Source: Pseudonocardia kujensis (GTDB lineage Bacteria; Actinomycetota; Actinomycetes; Mycobacteriales; Pseudonocardiaceae). From it: a stretch of 64,000 nt of DNA. The notes under the pieces were generated by a model that worked only from the letters and a program-made list of their open reading frames with translations, made no database searches and was not told where the DNA came from. Made by a program: the position numbers and the translations under genes. This document shows positions 8,250-17,476 of this stretch, piece after piece (the first letter of the stretch is position 1; each line of letters opens with the position of its first letter). The DNA is taken from contig NZ_JAJSOK010000009.1 in the NCBI RefSeq assembly GCF_021283305.1, positions 101,575 to 165,574 of the forward strand, read 5' to 3'.

Positions 8250-9587
8250 GTGACAATGAGTTTCGAGCGGTCGAACGTGCTGCAGTCACGGCTGCACCAG
8301 ATCGTGCCCGGCGGTGCGCACACGTTCGCGAAGGGCTCGGACCAGTACCCCGAGGACATGGCCCCGGTGCTCGTTCGCGGCCGCGGGGCCCGGGTGTGGG
8401 ACGCGGACGGCAACGAGTTCGTCGAGTACGGCATGGGGATGCGGGCGGTGACCCTCGGGCACGCCTACGAGCCCGTGCTCGCCGCGGTCAGGGCGGCGGT
8501 CGCGGACGGCGTCTCGTTCACCCGACCGACCACCCTCGAGCTCGAGGCCGCCGAGGACTTCCTGCGCCTGGTCCCCGGCGCCGACATGGTGAAGTTCTGC
8601 AAGAACGCCTCGGACGCGACGAGCAACGCGATCCGGCTCGCCCGCGCCGCGACCGGCCGGGACCTCGTGGCGCTCTGCCACGACCAGCCCTACTTCTCCT
8701 CCCAGGACTGGTTCGTCGGCACGCTGCCGATCAACACCGGCGTGCCCGAGGCGACGCGGTCCCTCGTGCGCTCCTTCGGGTACAACGACCTCGACGGTCT
8801 CCGGACGTTGCTCGAGGCGGAAGGGAGCGGGATCGCCTGCGTCGTGCTCGAGGCGGCCACGGCCCTCGCCGAGCCGGCGCCCGGCTACCTCGAGGGCGTG
8901 CGGGAGCTGTGCGACCGGCACGGGGTCGTGCTCGTGTTCGACGAGACGATCACGGGATTCCGTTGGGCCGCCGGTGGCGCCCAGGCGGTCTACGGCGTGA
9001 CGCCCGATCTCTCCACCTGGGGCAAGGCCATGGGGAACGGTTTCCCGATCGCCGCCCTCGCCGGGAGGCGCGAACTGATGGAGCTCGGCGGTCTGGGCAC
9101 CGACCGTCCCCGTGTCTTCCTGTTGTCGAGCACGAACGGGGCCGAGACCGCGTCGCTCGCGGCGTTCCGTGCTGTCGTCCGGGCCTACGAGGACAACGAT
9201 CCCGTGTCCACGATGGAACGGCAGGGACGCCTCCTCGCCGAGGGCGTGAACACCGTCGCCGCCGAGGCCGGCATCGCGGCCCATCTGTCGGTACTCGGTC
9301 GGCCGTCGTGCCAGATCTTCCGTACGACGGACGCGGACGGACACCCGTCGCAGGCGATGCGGACGCTGTTCCTGCAGGAGATCCTGCGGCACGGCGTGCT
9401 CGGTCAGTCCTATGTGATCTCCGCCGCCCACACCGACGCGGACGTCGAGCAGACGATCCACGCCGCTCGCGCGGCGACCGCCGCGTACCGGAAGGCCTTG
9501 GAGACAGGGCGCCCGGAGGAGCTCTTCGCCGGCCGGCCCGTGGCACCGGCGCATCGGCTGTTCGCAACTCCGCGCCGGCTCCGCTGA
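8250..9587 (+). CDS. Class III PLP aminotransferase / glutamate-1-semialdehyde aminomutase-like
   Basis: A 445-residue fold-type I PLP enzyme. It shows the family landmarks in order: an aldehyde-binding N-terminus, KFCKNASDATSNAIRLARA (phosphate binding), DETITGFRW, and the PLP lysine in STWGKAMGNGFPIAAL near residue 259. The closest family is glutamate-1-semialdehyde 2,1-aminomutase, but an unrelated haem role is unlikely given its place between polysaccharide genes. Similar proteins occur in sugar and secondary-metabolite clusters, where they aminate or isomerise small acids. A GAGGAG site lies five bases before the GTG at 8250; an ATG at 8256 is the alternative. The exact substrate cannot be told from sequence. 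Confidence 0.85.
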   Translation: MTMSFERSNVLQSRLHQIVPGGAHTFAKGSDQYPEDMAPVLVRGRGARVWDADGNEFVEYGMGMRAVTLGHAYEPVLAAVRAAVADGVSFTRPTTLELEAAEDFLRLVPGADMVKFCKNASDATSNAIRLARAATGRDLVALCHDQPYFSSQDWFVGTLPINTGVPEATRSLVRSFGYNDLDGLRTLLEAEGSGIACVVLEAATALAEPAPGYLEGVRELCDRHGVVLVFDETITGFRWAAGGAQAVYGVTPDLSTWGKAMGNGFPIAALAGRRELMELGGLGTDRPRVFLLSSTNGAETASLAAFRAVVRAYEDNDPVSTMERQGRLLAEGVNTVAAEAGIAAHLSVLGRPSCQIFRTTDADGHPSQAMRTLFLQEILRHGVLGQSYVISAAHTDADVEQTIHAARAATAAYRKALETGRPEELFAGRPVAPAHRLFATPRRLR

Positions 9588-9742
9588 TCACCGCCACCCC
9601 GGCCGGACGATCCGTGGGCACGCTGAGGACTCCCTCCAGAGAGGACCCGAGCCCGAGGTAATGCGCGCCCGCCGCGCAGCGAGCAACCAGACGTTGCGGC
9701 ATCGGACCCGCACCATGGGATTTCTCCCGGAAGGCAGAGAAG

Positions 9743-11362
9743 TTGACTGATCACAGCCCCGAGCGTGTGGGCGGAGCCGACCAGATCGAGACCCCGCTGA
9801 AGCGCTACGGCCTGTTCGTCGCGCGGAGATGGATGCTCGTCCTGATCGTCACCGGGATCGCGCTCTGCCTCTCCGTCGTCTGGACCCTGGCGACCACCCA
9901 GACCACCTGGACCGCGACCGCCGCCGTGACCAGCCAGTCCGACACCCGGGCGCCGGAGCAGGACGCGGTTCTCGCGCTCGGCTACGCCGACTACTTCAAC
10001 AAGCCCGAGTACCAGCAACTGCTGCGGGCGGAGACGGGCATCCCGGCTGCGGTCGAGCTGTCGGCGAAGCCCGGCGCGGCGAGCCCGATCTTCTACATCC
10101 AGGCGGTGGCCCCGACCGAGGCCGGGGCGCGGGACGGGGCGGCCCGGGCCGCCGACGCCTTCCGCGAGGACATCCGGAAGAGCCTCGTGGCCGAGCGGTC
10201 CCGGCAGACCTCCGAGCTCCAGAAGCAGATCGACGGGCTCGTCAACGACCTCCAGACGCCCGGGACCACAGCTGCCGAGGGCAACGTCATTCTCGACCAG
10301 ATCCGCTCCCTTCAGGGCCGCATCACCGACCTCTCCTCCGACGCCACGAACGCGCTGAAGGAACTGCAGCCCGAGCCGGGCGTCGCGAAGAGCGGCAGCT
10401 CCCTGCTCGGCATCGGGGTCGGCACCGTCGCGGGTCTGATCCTGGGCGCGCTGCTCGCAGTGGTGCTGGGCCTGCTGGACGACCGTGTGCGCCGTCGCGA
10501 GGACATCGAGCGCCTCGGCATGCCGGTCCTGGTGGATCTTCCGCCGGCGTCCCGGAACCCGCAGGACCGTGCCCGGACCCTCGCGCGGCTCGCGATCACC
10601 ATCAACGGCGAGCTCGGCTCGGCCAGGGGCATCGTCATCGCGATCGCGCCGGCCAGCCGATCGGCGGTGGCTCGCCAGTTCGTCGACGAGCTGGCCTCAT
10701 TGTTCGCCGCCCGCCGCGGGGGCGCACTCGTGATCCGCGCCGACTTCCACGCTCCCTCGGCCGCCGAGGAGCGGAGCGGCCTCGTCGACGTCCTCGACAG
10801 GGGGGTCAGCGTGCGCTCGGTGGCGACGGTCCACCCCAACGGGCTCGTGGAGCTGCCCTGCGGGGATCTGGGCAACCGCAACATCTACGACGTCTTCGCA
10901 CCCGAACGGATCGCGGCGGCCCTGAACGACGCCCGAGGTGTCGCCCGCGTCGTGCTCCTCGAGCTGCCGCCGCTCGACGAGGCCCCGGAGAGCCAGCCGG
11001 CCTGTGCGGCCGCGGACCTGGTCGCCGTCGTCCTGGAGCGCGGCGTGACGCGCCGGCGCGCGGTCACCGGTGCCCGTGACCTGCTGGCCCCGCTCGAGGG
11101 CGCGGATGTCCGCGCCGTCATCGACACGGTCCGCCCGGCCGATCCCTCGAGCGCCCCGGTCCAGCCCTCGGACGACGTCGACGAGCCCTCACGGTTCGCC
11201 GAGCGGGCCGAGCCGGCCGCGACGTTCGAGCCCGCTTCGGCCCGGGATGCGTCGGCGTCCACGGACGGATCCGGGGTGGAGGACACGCTTCGCCTCGCCG
11301 GGACGCCCTCCCGCAACCACCTCCCGAGTGGGCCGGGCACCTCCAGTGCGTCGAATCGGTGA
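9743..11362 (+). CDS. Wzz-type co-polymerase with degenerate kinase domain
   Basis: Same architecture as the protein at 1377-3017: helix near residues 28-50, periplasmic-type coiled segment (SELQKQIDGLVNDLQ), second helix near 218-244 and a cytoplasmic ATPase-like domain. The ATPase signatures are gone. Where Walker A should be it reads IAPASRSAVARQ with no GK[ST], Walker A' is LVIRADF, and Walker B has become VVLLELPPLDE. An Ala/Ser/Asp/Pro-rich tail of about 80 residues follows. It probably acts as a non-catalytic length regulator, perhaps mixed with the intact paralogue; that is inference. The start is TTG at 9743 behind GAAGGCAGAGAAG. The next gene begins about 20 bases downstream. Confidence 0.82.
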   Translation: MTDHSPERVGGADQIETPLKRYGLFVARRWMLVLIVTGIALCLSVVWTLATTQTTWTATAAVTSQSDTRAPEQDAVLALGYADYFNKPEYQQLLRAETGIPAAVELSAKPGAASPIFYIQAVAPTEAGARDGAARAADAFREDIRKSLVAERSRQTSELQKQIDGLVNDLQTPGTTAAEGNVILDQIRSLQGRITDLSSDATNALKELQPEPGVAKSGSSLLGIGVGTVAGLILGALLAVVLGLLDDRVRRREDIERLGMPVLVDLPPASRNPQDRARTLARLAITINGELGSARGIVIAIAPASRSAVARQFVDELASLFAARRGGALVIRADFHAPSAAEERSGLVDVLDRGVSVRSVATVHPNGLVELPCGDLGNRNIYDVFAPERIAAALNDARGVARVVLLELPPLDEAPESQPACAAADLVAVVLERGVTRRRAVTGARDLLAPLEGADVRAVIDTVRPADPSSAPVQPSDDVDEPSRFAERAEPAATFEPASARDASASTDGSGVEDTLRLAGTPSRNHLPSGPGTSSASNR

Positions 11363-11381
11363 GGCGCCGAGCGCCGTCGTG

Positions 11382-12905
11382 ATGGCTCGGCTCGACCCCG
11401 CCGTCCGACGGCTGCGACGGCTCGACGGAACGGGGCCCACCGGGGAGCGGGACCAGTACTGGCGCACCCTCGCCGCCCTGGTCGTGGCGACCGTGGCGAC
11501 CGCGGCCGGTCTGTTCGTGGCGCCGGTCTCCGGACCGACCGGTCTGCTCGTCATGGCCGTCGGCGGCGTCGTGGCGCTGCTCGTCCTGCGCTCGCCGGTC
11601 CTCGCCCTCGGGGTGCTCGTGGTCGCCTCGTTCCTGCGGCTCGCGTTGCAGGTCCCGGGTCTCCCCGCCGAGCCCATGGTCCTGGTGCTGTGCCTGCTGA
11701 TCGTGTCGGCGTTCCTGTACGGCCTCACCGGGCGGGCGCGGTTCCGGTTCACGGGCATCGAGGCGGCGATGACCGCCTACCTGCTGTGGAACGTCGCCTC
11801 GATGCTGATGCCGCACGAGCTGCCGCCGATCCAGCCCGGCACGGGCCAGGACATCGTCGTCTACCGGTTCATCCTCACCGGGACCGTGCTGCCCTTCGCG
11901 GCCTTCGTCGTCGCGCGAGCGGTCCTGGGCGGTGAGGACCGCGTCCGCCGGTTCCTGATCTTCCTCGTCGTTCCCGCCGTCTACTCTGCGTTGGTCAGCG
12001 TCCTGCAGTTCACGGGGCCGCCCCAGCTCGTGTTCCCGTCGTACATCGTGACCGATCCGAGCTATCCGGAACGGGCCGTGGGTGTGGTGAACCAGCCCGT
12101 CGTCAACGGGATGATCATGGTCGTCGGCTTCGTGACGGCGATGATGCTTGCGCATCACAGGTCTCTGAGCCGCAACCTCCGGGTCGTGATGCTGCTGTCC
12201 GCGGTCGCCTGCATCCCCGGGATCTACCTCACGAAGACCCGTGCGGTGTGGCTGGTCTTCGGTCTGTCACTCGTCGTGTGTGCCGTGCTCTCGCGGCCAG
12301 CTCGGCGGGGCTTCGTCACCGTGCTGGTGGCTGCGCTGCTCGCGATCGCCGTGAACTGGTCGAGCTTCACGAGCTCGGACCGGACGGAGGGCGGCATCGC
12401 CTCCACCAACGAGGTCGACGACCGGCTCAACTCGATCGCGACCGCGGTCTGGGCCATCGACGAGAAGCCGCTGCTGGGTTGGGGGATCGCACGCTTCGCG
12501 CAGGTCAACGCCGTCTACCATCAGACCTGGGGACCCGACGTCAAGTTCGAACGCGGGTACGGCATCGCGTCCCACGAGAACGAGCTCGGCATCGCCGCAG
12601 AGCTGGGCCTGTTCGGACTGGCCCTCTGGCTGGGGGTCGCCCTCCCCCTCACCGCCGCGCTGCTCCGGGCCCTGCGACGACTACCCACCGGCATGCTCAG
12701 CGGGCGGCCGCTCGGCCTCATCGCGCTGACGGCGCTCGGGGTCTGGGTGGTCACCGGGTTCACCGCCGACCTGCGGTACTTCGACTTCGCAAATCTCATC
12801 ACCTTCACCCTGATCGGCGCCACCGTCGGCGCGTCGGACCGGCTCCGCACCCGGCCACGACACCCGGCAGCCATGGCTCCCGAGGGGCTGGCGGTGAGCA
12901 GATGA
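11382..12905 (+). CDS. O-antigen polymerase/ligase-type membrane protein (Wzy_C family)
   Basis: Expected to polymerise or ligate lipid-linked repeat units on the outer face of the membrane. The protein (about 507 residues) has roughly a dozen helices and a large external loop between residues near 330 and 400. Family features are YLTKTRAVWLVFGLSLVV before the loop and ASHENELGIAAELGLFGLAL after it. This is the only Wzy candidate in the window. The ATG at 11382 follows the co-polymerase stop by 19 bases; a GTG at 11346, overlapping that gene, is an alternative. Its stop overlaps the next start (ATGA at 12902-12905), which points to translational coupling with the glycosyltransferases. Confidence 0.87.
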   Translation: MARLDPAVRRLRRLDGTGPTGERDQYWRTLAALVVATVATAAGLFVAPVSGPTGLLVMAVGGVVALLVLRSPVLALGVLVVASFLRLALQVPGLPAEPMVLVLCLLIVSAFLYGLTGRARFRFTGIEAAMTAYLLWNVASMLMPHELPPIQPGTGQDIVVYRFILTGTVLPFAAFVVARAVLGGEDRVRRFLIFLVVPAVYSALVSVLQFTGPPQLVFPSYIVTDPSYPERAVGVVNQPVVNGMIMVVGFVTAMMLAHHRSLSRNLRVVMLLSAVACIPGIYLTKTRAVWLVFGLSLVVCAVLSRPARRGFVTVLVAALLAIAVNWSSFTSSDRTEGGIASTNEVDDRLNSIATAVWAIDEKPLLGWGIARFAQVNAVYHQTWGPDVKFERGYGIASHENELGIAAELGLFGLALWLGVALPLTAALLRALRRLPTGMLSGRPLGLIALTALGVWVVTGFTADLRYFDFANLITFTLIGATVGASDRLRTRPRHPAAMAPEGLAVSR

Positions 12906-13981
12906 ACGAACGGCCACAGGGACACGCGCTCACCGTCGCCACGAGCACGGCCACCCGCGGCGGGATCGCCACGTACGTCACCATGCTGGCGGGCACGCCG
13001 CTGTGGTCGCGGTGGCAGGTCCGGCACGTCGTGACGCATCGCGACGGGTCGACGGCCGCCAAGATCCGCACCTATCTCGGCGCGCTGCCCCGGTACGGGA
13101 CGGCCTTGCTGTTCCGTCGACCGGACGTCGTGCACCTGCACATGTCCTCCTACGGCAGTTTCGCCCGGAAGGCCCTCCTGCTGTGGCTGGCCCGCGCGCT
13201 GCGCGTCCCGACGCTGGTCCACGTGCACGGTTCGGAGTTCGCGACCTTCCACGACCGGCTTCCGCGTGCGGCGCGGGCCGTGGTCCGGCGCACGCTCGAG
13301 GCCGCGCAGGTCGTGGTGGCGCTCGGGGAGCGGTGGGCCGGGCGGTTGCAGGCGATCGCTCCTGGCGCACGGGTCGTCACGATCCCCAACGGGGTGCGCG
13401 TCCCGCCGCCGCGCCGGACCCCCGAACCGGGTCCGGTCCGCGTCGTGTTCCTCGGCGAGATCGGTGAGCGCAAGGGCGCGTTCTCCCTGCTGACCGCCTG
13501 GTCCCACCTCGTCGCGGAACACGGGCCGGGGTCGGCACACCTGACGATGGCCGGCGACCGTGGGACCGACCGGGCCCGTGCCGCCGTCGCGGCCGGGAAG
13601 CTCGAGTCTTCGGTGTCGGTCAGTGGCTGGCTGTCCGCCGACCAGGTCGGTGAGCTGCTCGAGCGCGCCGACGTCTTCGTCCTCCCGTCCCGGAGCGAGG
13701 GACAGCCGATGGCGCTGCTCGAGGCGATGGCCCGGGGCGTGTGCGTCGTCGCGAGCGACGTCGGCGGCATCCCCGAGATCGTCGAGAACGGGACGTCCGG
13801 GCTGCTCGTCCCGCCGGACGATCCCGAAACGTTGACGGCGGCGCTGCGCAAGGTCGTCGTGGATGCCGACCTGCGCGCCGCCCTCGGTGCCGCCGCACGG
13901 GAGAGGGTCGTCGCGTCGTTCGACATCGACGTCGTCTGGCGTCGCTTCGACGCCCTCTACCGGGAGGTGGGCCGCCGATGA
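12902..13981 (+). CDS. GT4 family glycosyltransferase
   Basis: A 359-residue GT-B fold retaining glycosyltransferase, cytoplasmic, adding a sugar to the growing lipid-linked unit. The N-terminal domain has TRGGIATYVTMLAG (acceptor side) and VVHLHMSSYGSFARKALLL. The C-terminal donor domain has VVFLGEIGERKGAFSLL and the E-x7-E region in PSRSEGQPMALLEAMARG. It starts in an ATGA overlap with the polymerase gene and ends in an ATGA overlap with the next gene, so three genes in a row are coupled. Donor and acceptor are unknown. Confidence 0.9.
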   Translation: MNERPQGHALTVATSTATRGGIATYVTMLAGTPLWSRWQVRHVVTHRDGSTAAKIRTYLGALPRYGTALLFRRPDVVHLHMSSYGSFARKALLLWLARALRVPTLVHVHGSEFATFHDRLPRAARAVVRRTLEAAQVVVALGERWAGRLQAIAPGARVVTIPNGVRVPPPRRTPEPGPVRVVFLGEIGERKGAFSLLTAWSHLVAEHGPGSAHLTMAGDRGTDRARAAVAAGKLESSVSVSGWLSADQVGELLERADVFVLPSRSEGQPMALLEAMARGVCVVASDVGGIPEIVENGTSGLLVPPDDPETLTAALRKVVVDADLRAALGAAARERVVASFDIDVVWRRFDALYREVGRR

Positions 13982-16275
13982 GGCTGCTCCGCAGGTCACT
14001 TCGCCGGTCGGGGCGTCTCCGCGTCCTCTTCGTGGTCCCCGACCTCGGGGTCGGCGGGGCCGAACGACACGCGGCCACCTTGGCCCCCGCCCTCGACCCG
14101 ACGCGCTTCGACGTCTCGTTGGTCTGCATCGGGGAGGAGGGCGCCCTCTTCCCCGGACTCGTCGACGCGGGGATCCCCGCTCGGGCGCTGCACCTGCGGG
14201 ACGACCCGCCGCGCGCGCTGTGGCAGCTCGTCCGTCTCATGCTCCGGCTGCGCCCGGACGTCGTCGTCACGCGCGGCTACAACGCCGAGACCCTGGGGCG
14301 CGTCGCCGCGGCGCTCACCCGAGTGCCGCGTTCGGTGGTCTGGGTCCACAACTGCGGCGACGTGACGCCCCGTGGCCGGCTGCGGGCGGTCGTGGACCGT
14401 GTGCTGGATCGGGTCACGAGCGCCTACTACGCGGTGGCCGAGGGACAGCGCCCCTACCTCGTCGACGACCTCGGTTATCCCGACGCGAAGATCGAGGTCA
14501 TCCACAACGGCGTCGACGTCGACCGCTTCGTCGTCCGTGAGCCGGGCGCGTCGGATTCCGGCGTCGCCGCGGAGTTCGGCTTCGACAAGGGGGCGCCGGT
14601 GATCGGCGCCGTCGCGGTCCTGCGCCCGGAGAAGGACCACGCCACCCTCCTCCACGCGATGCGCCTGGTTCTGGACGAGCGTCCGGACGCACGGCTGCTC
14701 ATCGTCGGCGACGGGCCCGAGCGCAGCTCTCTCGAGGCGCTCGCGACCGAGCTCGGGATCGCGGGCTCGGTCGCCTTCGCCGGCGCGCGCCACGACGTGG
14801 ACCGGCTGCTCGGCGGGATCGACGTCGTGACCCTCAGCTCCTTCACGGTCGAGTGCTTCCCGATGGCGATCCTCGAGGCCATGGCACGCGGACTGCCGGC
14901 CGTGGCCACGGCCGTCGGCGGCGTGCCCGAGATGATCGACGACGGCCGCACCGGCCACGTCGTGCCTCCGCGGGATCCACGCGCGCTCGCCGACGCCCTG
15001 CTCAAGGTCATCGGTGATCCCTCCGTCCGGGCCTCGATGGGTGCCGCCGGCCGGCGACGGGTCGAGGAGCTGTTCACCCTCGAACGCTCCGTGTGCACCG
15101 CCGAGGCGGCCCTCGAGCGCACCACCGGACGCAGCACGGCCGCTCCCGTCAGGGTGACGGTGCTCCTCGACACGACGTTCGTCGGCGGCGTGGAGAAGCT
15201 GACGCTCGACCTGCTGCGGCGGCTGGACCCGGCGACGTTCTCGCCGAGGGTGCTCTGCCTGCGGGAGGAGGGGCCACTCGCCGCGGACTTCCGGGCCGCC
15301 GGCATCCCTCTGGACGTGCTGCCCCGATCCGGCCGCTACGACCTGAGCACCGTTCCCCGGCTCGTGCGCACCTTCCGCACGGAGCGGACCGACGTCGTGC
15401 TCGTGACGCATCACCACCGCGCTGCGCTGACGCTCGGACGCGTCGCCGCACGGCTGGCCGGCATCGCGAACCTCGTCGCGGCGCACGACATGGACCTCAC
15501 CACCGTCGGCGGGCGGGTGCTCCCGCGCCGGGACGTCGAGTCCCTCTTCCTGAGCGACGCCCTCGTGCTCCTGGCCCCGAGCCAGGGGCGCTACCTCCGC
15601 GACCGGGAAGGCGTCGGCAGCCGGCCCTGGCGGAGGGCCCGCGAGGTCGTGATCCCCAACGGCGTCGTCGTCCCGCCGGCGCCCTCGCCCGCGAACCGCA
15701 CGACCGCCCGCGCCCGTCTCGGCCTCGACGACGGGGACGAGGTCCTCGGCATCGTGGCGAGGTTGTCCCCGCAGAAGGCGCACGAGGTCCTCGTCCGGGC
15801 GGTTGCGAGGCTGGCTCCGTACCACCCGCGCCTGCGGCTGGTGATCATCGGGGAGGGTGAGCGGGAGACCGCGCTCCGGGCCCTGGTCGACGAGCTCGGT
15901 CTCGCCGAGCAGGTGCGCTTCACCGGCGTGCTGCACGACGTGCGGGATCTTCTCCCCGGTCTGGACGTCAGCTGCCTGTCCTCCGTGCACGAGGGCGTAC
16001 CGCTGACCGTCCTGGAGTCGATGGCGGCCGGTGTACCGGTCGTGGCGACGCGGTGCGGCGCGCTGTCGGACCTCGTGACCGAGGGGCGGGACGGGTTCCT
16101 CGTCCCGGTCGGCGACGACCGGGCGCTGGCCGACCGCCTGGGCACGTTGCTGGCGGAGCCCGGGCTCCGCCGCGCGATGGGAGCCCGGGCCCGCGAGCGG
16201 GCCGTGCAGGACTTCTCGATCGACCGCACCGTCCGTGGCTACCAGGACCTGCTGACTGAGGTGGTGGGCAGATGA
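13978..16275 (+). CDS. Tandem fusion of two GT4 glycosyltransferase modules
   Basis: A 765-residue protein made of two complete GT-B/GT4 modules. Module 1 (about 1-380) has VVPDLGVGGAERHAATL, HNGVDVDRF, AVLRPEKDHATLLHAM and FTVECFPMAILEAMARG. Module 2 (about 390-765) has LLDTTFVGGVEKLTLDLL, IPNGVVVPP, ARLSPQKAHEVLVRAV and SVHEGVPLTVLESMAAG. Both keep the glycine-rich acceptor loop and the E-x7-E donor region, so both may be active. A single-module GT4 is about 350-400 residues, so this is double length. The module boundary lies near the ERTTGRSTAAPVRVTVLL stretch. It is coupled by ATGA overlaps to the genes on both sides. Fusion suggests two successive sugars are added by one protein. Confidence 0.9.
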   Translation: MRLLRRSLRRSGRLRVLFVVPDLGVGGAERHAATLAPALDPTRFDVSLVCIGEEGALFPGLVDAGIPARALHLRDDPPRALWQLVRLMLRLRPDVVVTRGYNAETLGRVAAALTRVPRSVVWVHNCGDVTPRGRLRAVVDRVLDRVTSAYYAVAEGQRPYLVDDLGYPDAKIEVIHNGVDVDRFVVREPGASDSGVAAEFGFDKGAPVIGAVAVLRPEKDHATLLHAMRLVLDERPDARLLIVGDGPERSSLEALATELGIAGSVAFAGARHDVDRLLGGIDVVTLSSFTVECFPMAILEAMARGLPAVATAVGGVPEMIDDGRTGHVVPPRDPRALADALLKVIGDPSVRASMGAAGRRRVEELFTLERSVCTAEAALERTTGRSTAAPVRVTVLLDTTFVGGVEKLTLDLLRRLDPATFSPRVLCLREEGPLAADFRAAGIPLDVLPRSGRYDLSTVPRLVRTFRTERTDVVLVTHHHRAALTLGRVAARLAGIANLVAAHDMDLTTVGGRVLPRRDVESLFLSDALVLLAPSQGRYLRDREGVGSRPWRRAREVVIPNGVVVPPAPSPANRTTARARLGLDDGDEVLGIVARLSPQKAHEVLVRAVARLAPYHPRLRLVIIGEGERETALRALVDELGLAEQVRFTGVLHDVRDLLPGLDVSCLSSVHEGVPLTVLESMAAGVPVVATRCGALSDLVTEGRDGFLVPVGDDRALADRLGTLLAEPGLRRAMGARARERAVQDFSIDRTVRGYQDLLTEVVGR

Positions 16276-17471
16276 CAAGGATCCTCGTCCTCGTCGAGAA
16301 CCTCTCCGTGCCCTTCGACCGCAGGGTGTGGCAGGAGAGCCGCGCCCTGACGGAGGCCGGGTACGAGGTCGTGGTGATCTGCCCGATGGGCAGCGCGCGG
16401 GACACCGAGCCCGACGTGGTGCTCGACGGCGTGCGCATCCTCCGGTACCCGCTGCGTGCCGCCACCGGAGGGCCGCTGGGCTACGTCCACGAGTACGGCG
16501 TCGCGCTCTGGCACACGGCTCGGCTCGCGCTGCGGGTGCGCCGGGAGGGGCCCGTCGACGTCGTCCAGGCCTGCAACCCGCCCGACCTGCTCTTCCTGGC
16601 CGTCCTGCCGTTGCTCGTCCGGGGCTCGCGGTTCGTGTTCGACCATCACGACCTGGTGCCGGAGCTGTTCCTGTCGAGGTTCGGTGAGGGGAAGCGCTGG
16701 TTGCACACCGTCGCGCGGGTCCTCGAACGGATCACCTTCCGCCTGGCGAGCGGCGTCATCAGCACCAACGAGAGCTACCGACAGGTTGCCATCCACCGAG
16801 GGCGGAAGCGGCCGGACGACGTGCAGGTCGTGCGGAGCGCTCCCGACCTCACCCGGTTCGTCCGGCGCGAGCCGGATCCCGCCCTCCGCCGGGGCAGGCG
16901 CAGGCTCGCCGCCTACGTCGGCGTCATGGGTCCGCAGGACGGGGTCGACTACGCGCTCCGTGCGCTCGCCCACCTGCACCACGAGCTCGGCAGGAACGAC
17001 CTCCACACGATCTTCATGGGCACCGGGGACGCGCGTCCCGACATGGAGCGGCTCGCGCACGAGCTCGGCCTGGACGACGTGGTCGAGTTCCCGGGCCGGG
17101 TCTCCGACGACTTCCTGCAGACCTGTCTGTCCACGGCAGACGTCTGCCTCTCTCCCGACCCGAAGAACCCGCTCAACGACGTCTCCACGATGAACAAGGT
17201 CGTCGAGTACATGGCGATGGGAAGACCCATCGTGTCGTTCGACCTGGTCGAGGCCAGGGTGTCGGCCGGTGCGGCCGCCGTGTACGCCCCCGCGAACGAC
17301 GTCGAGGCCTTCGCCAAGGAGCTCGACACGTTGCTGGACGACGAGGAGGAGCAGCGCCGCATGGGCGAGGTCGGGCGTGCCCGTGTCTCGGCGGAGCTGT
17401 CCTGGGAGACCTCCCGCCGGAACCTGCTGGCCTTCTACGACCGGCTCACCGCCGCGTCCGCGCGACGCTGA
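16272..17471 (+). CDS. GT4 family glycosyltransferase (WbuB/WcaI-like)
   Basis: A 399-residue GT-B enzyme of the subgroup with VENLSVPFDRRVWQESRAL near the N-terminus and FDHHDLVPELFLSRFG at about residue 120. The donor domain has AYVGVMGPQDGVDYALRAL and, in place of the usual E-x7-E, the variant DPKNPLNDVSTMNKVVEYMA that is normal for this subgroup. It overlaps the dual GT4 gene by ATGA and is followed after five bases by the heparinase-fold gene. Substrates are unknown. Confidence 0.9.
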   Translation: MTRILVLVENLSVPFDRRVWQESRALTEAGYEVVVICPMGSARDTEPDVVLDGVRILRYPLRAATGGPLGYVHEYGVALWHTARLALRVRREGPVDVVQACNPPDLLFLAVLPLLVRGSRFVFDHHDLVPELFLSRFGEGKRWLHTVARVLERITFRLASGVISTNESYRQVAIHRGRKRPDDVQVVRSAPDLTRFVRREPDPALRRGRRRLAAYVGVMGPQDGVDYALRALAHLHHELGRNDLHTIFMGTGDARPDMERLAHELGLDDVVEFPGRVSDDFLQTCLSTADVCLSPDPKNPLNDVSTMNKVVEYMAMGRPIVSFDLVEARVSAGAAAVYAPANDVEAFAKELDTLLDDEEEQRRMGEVGRARVSAELSWETSRRNLLAFYDRLTAASARR

Positions 17472-17476
17472 GCCCG

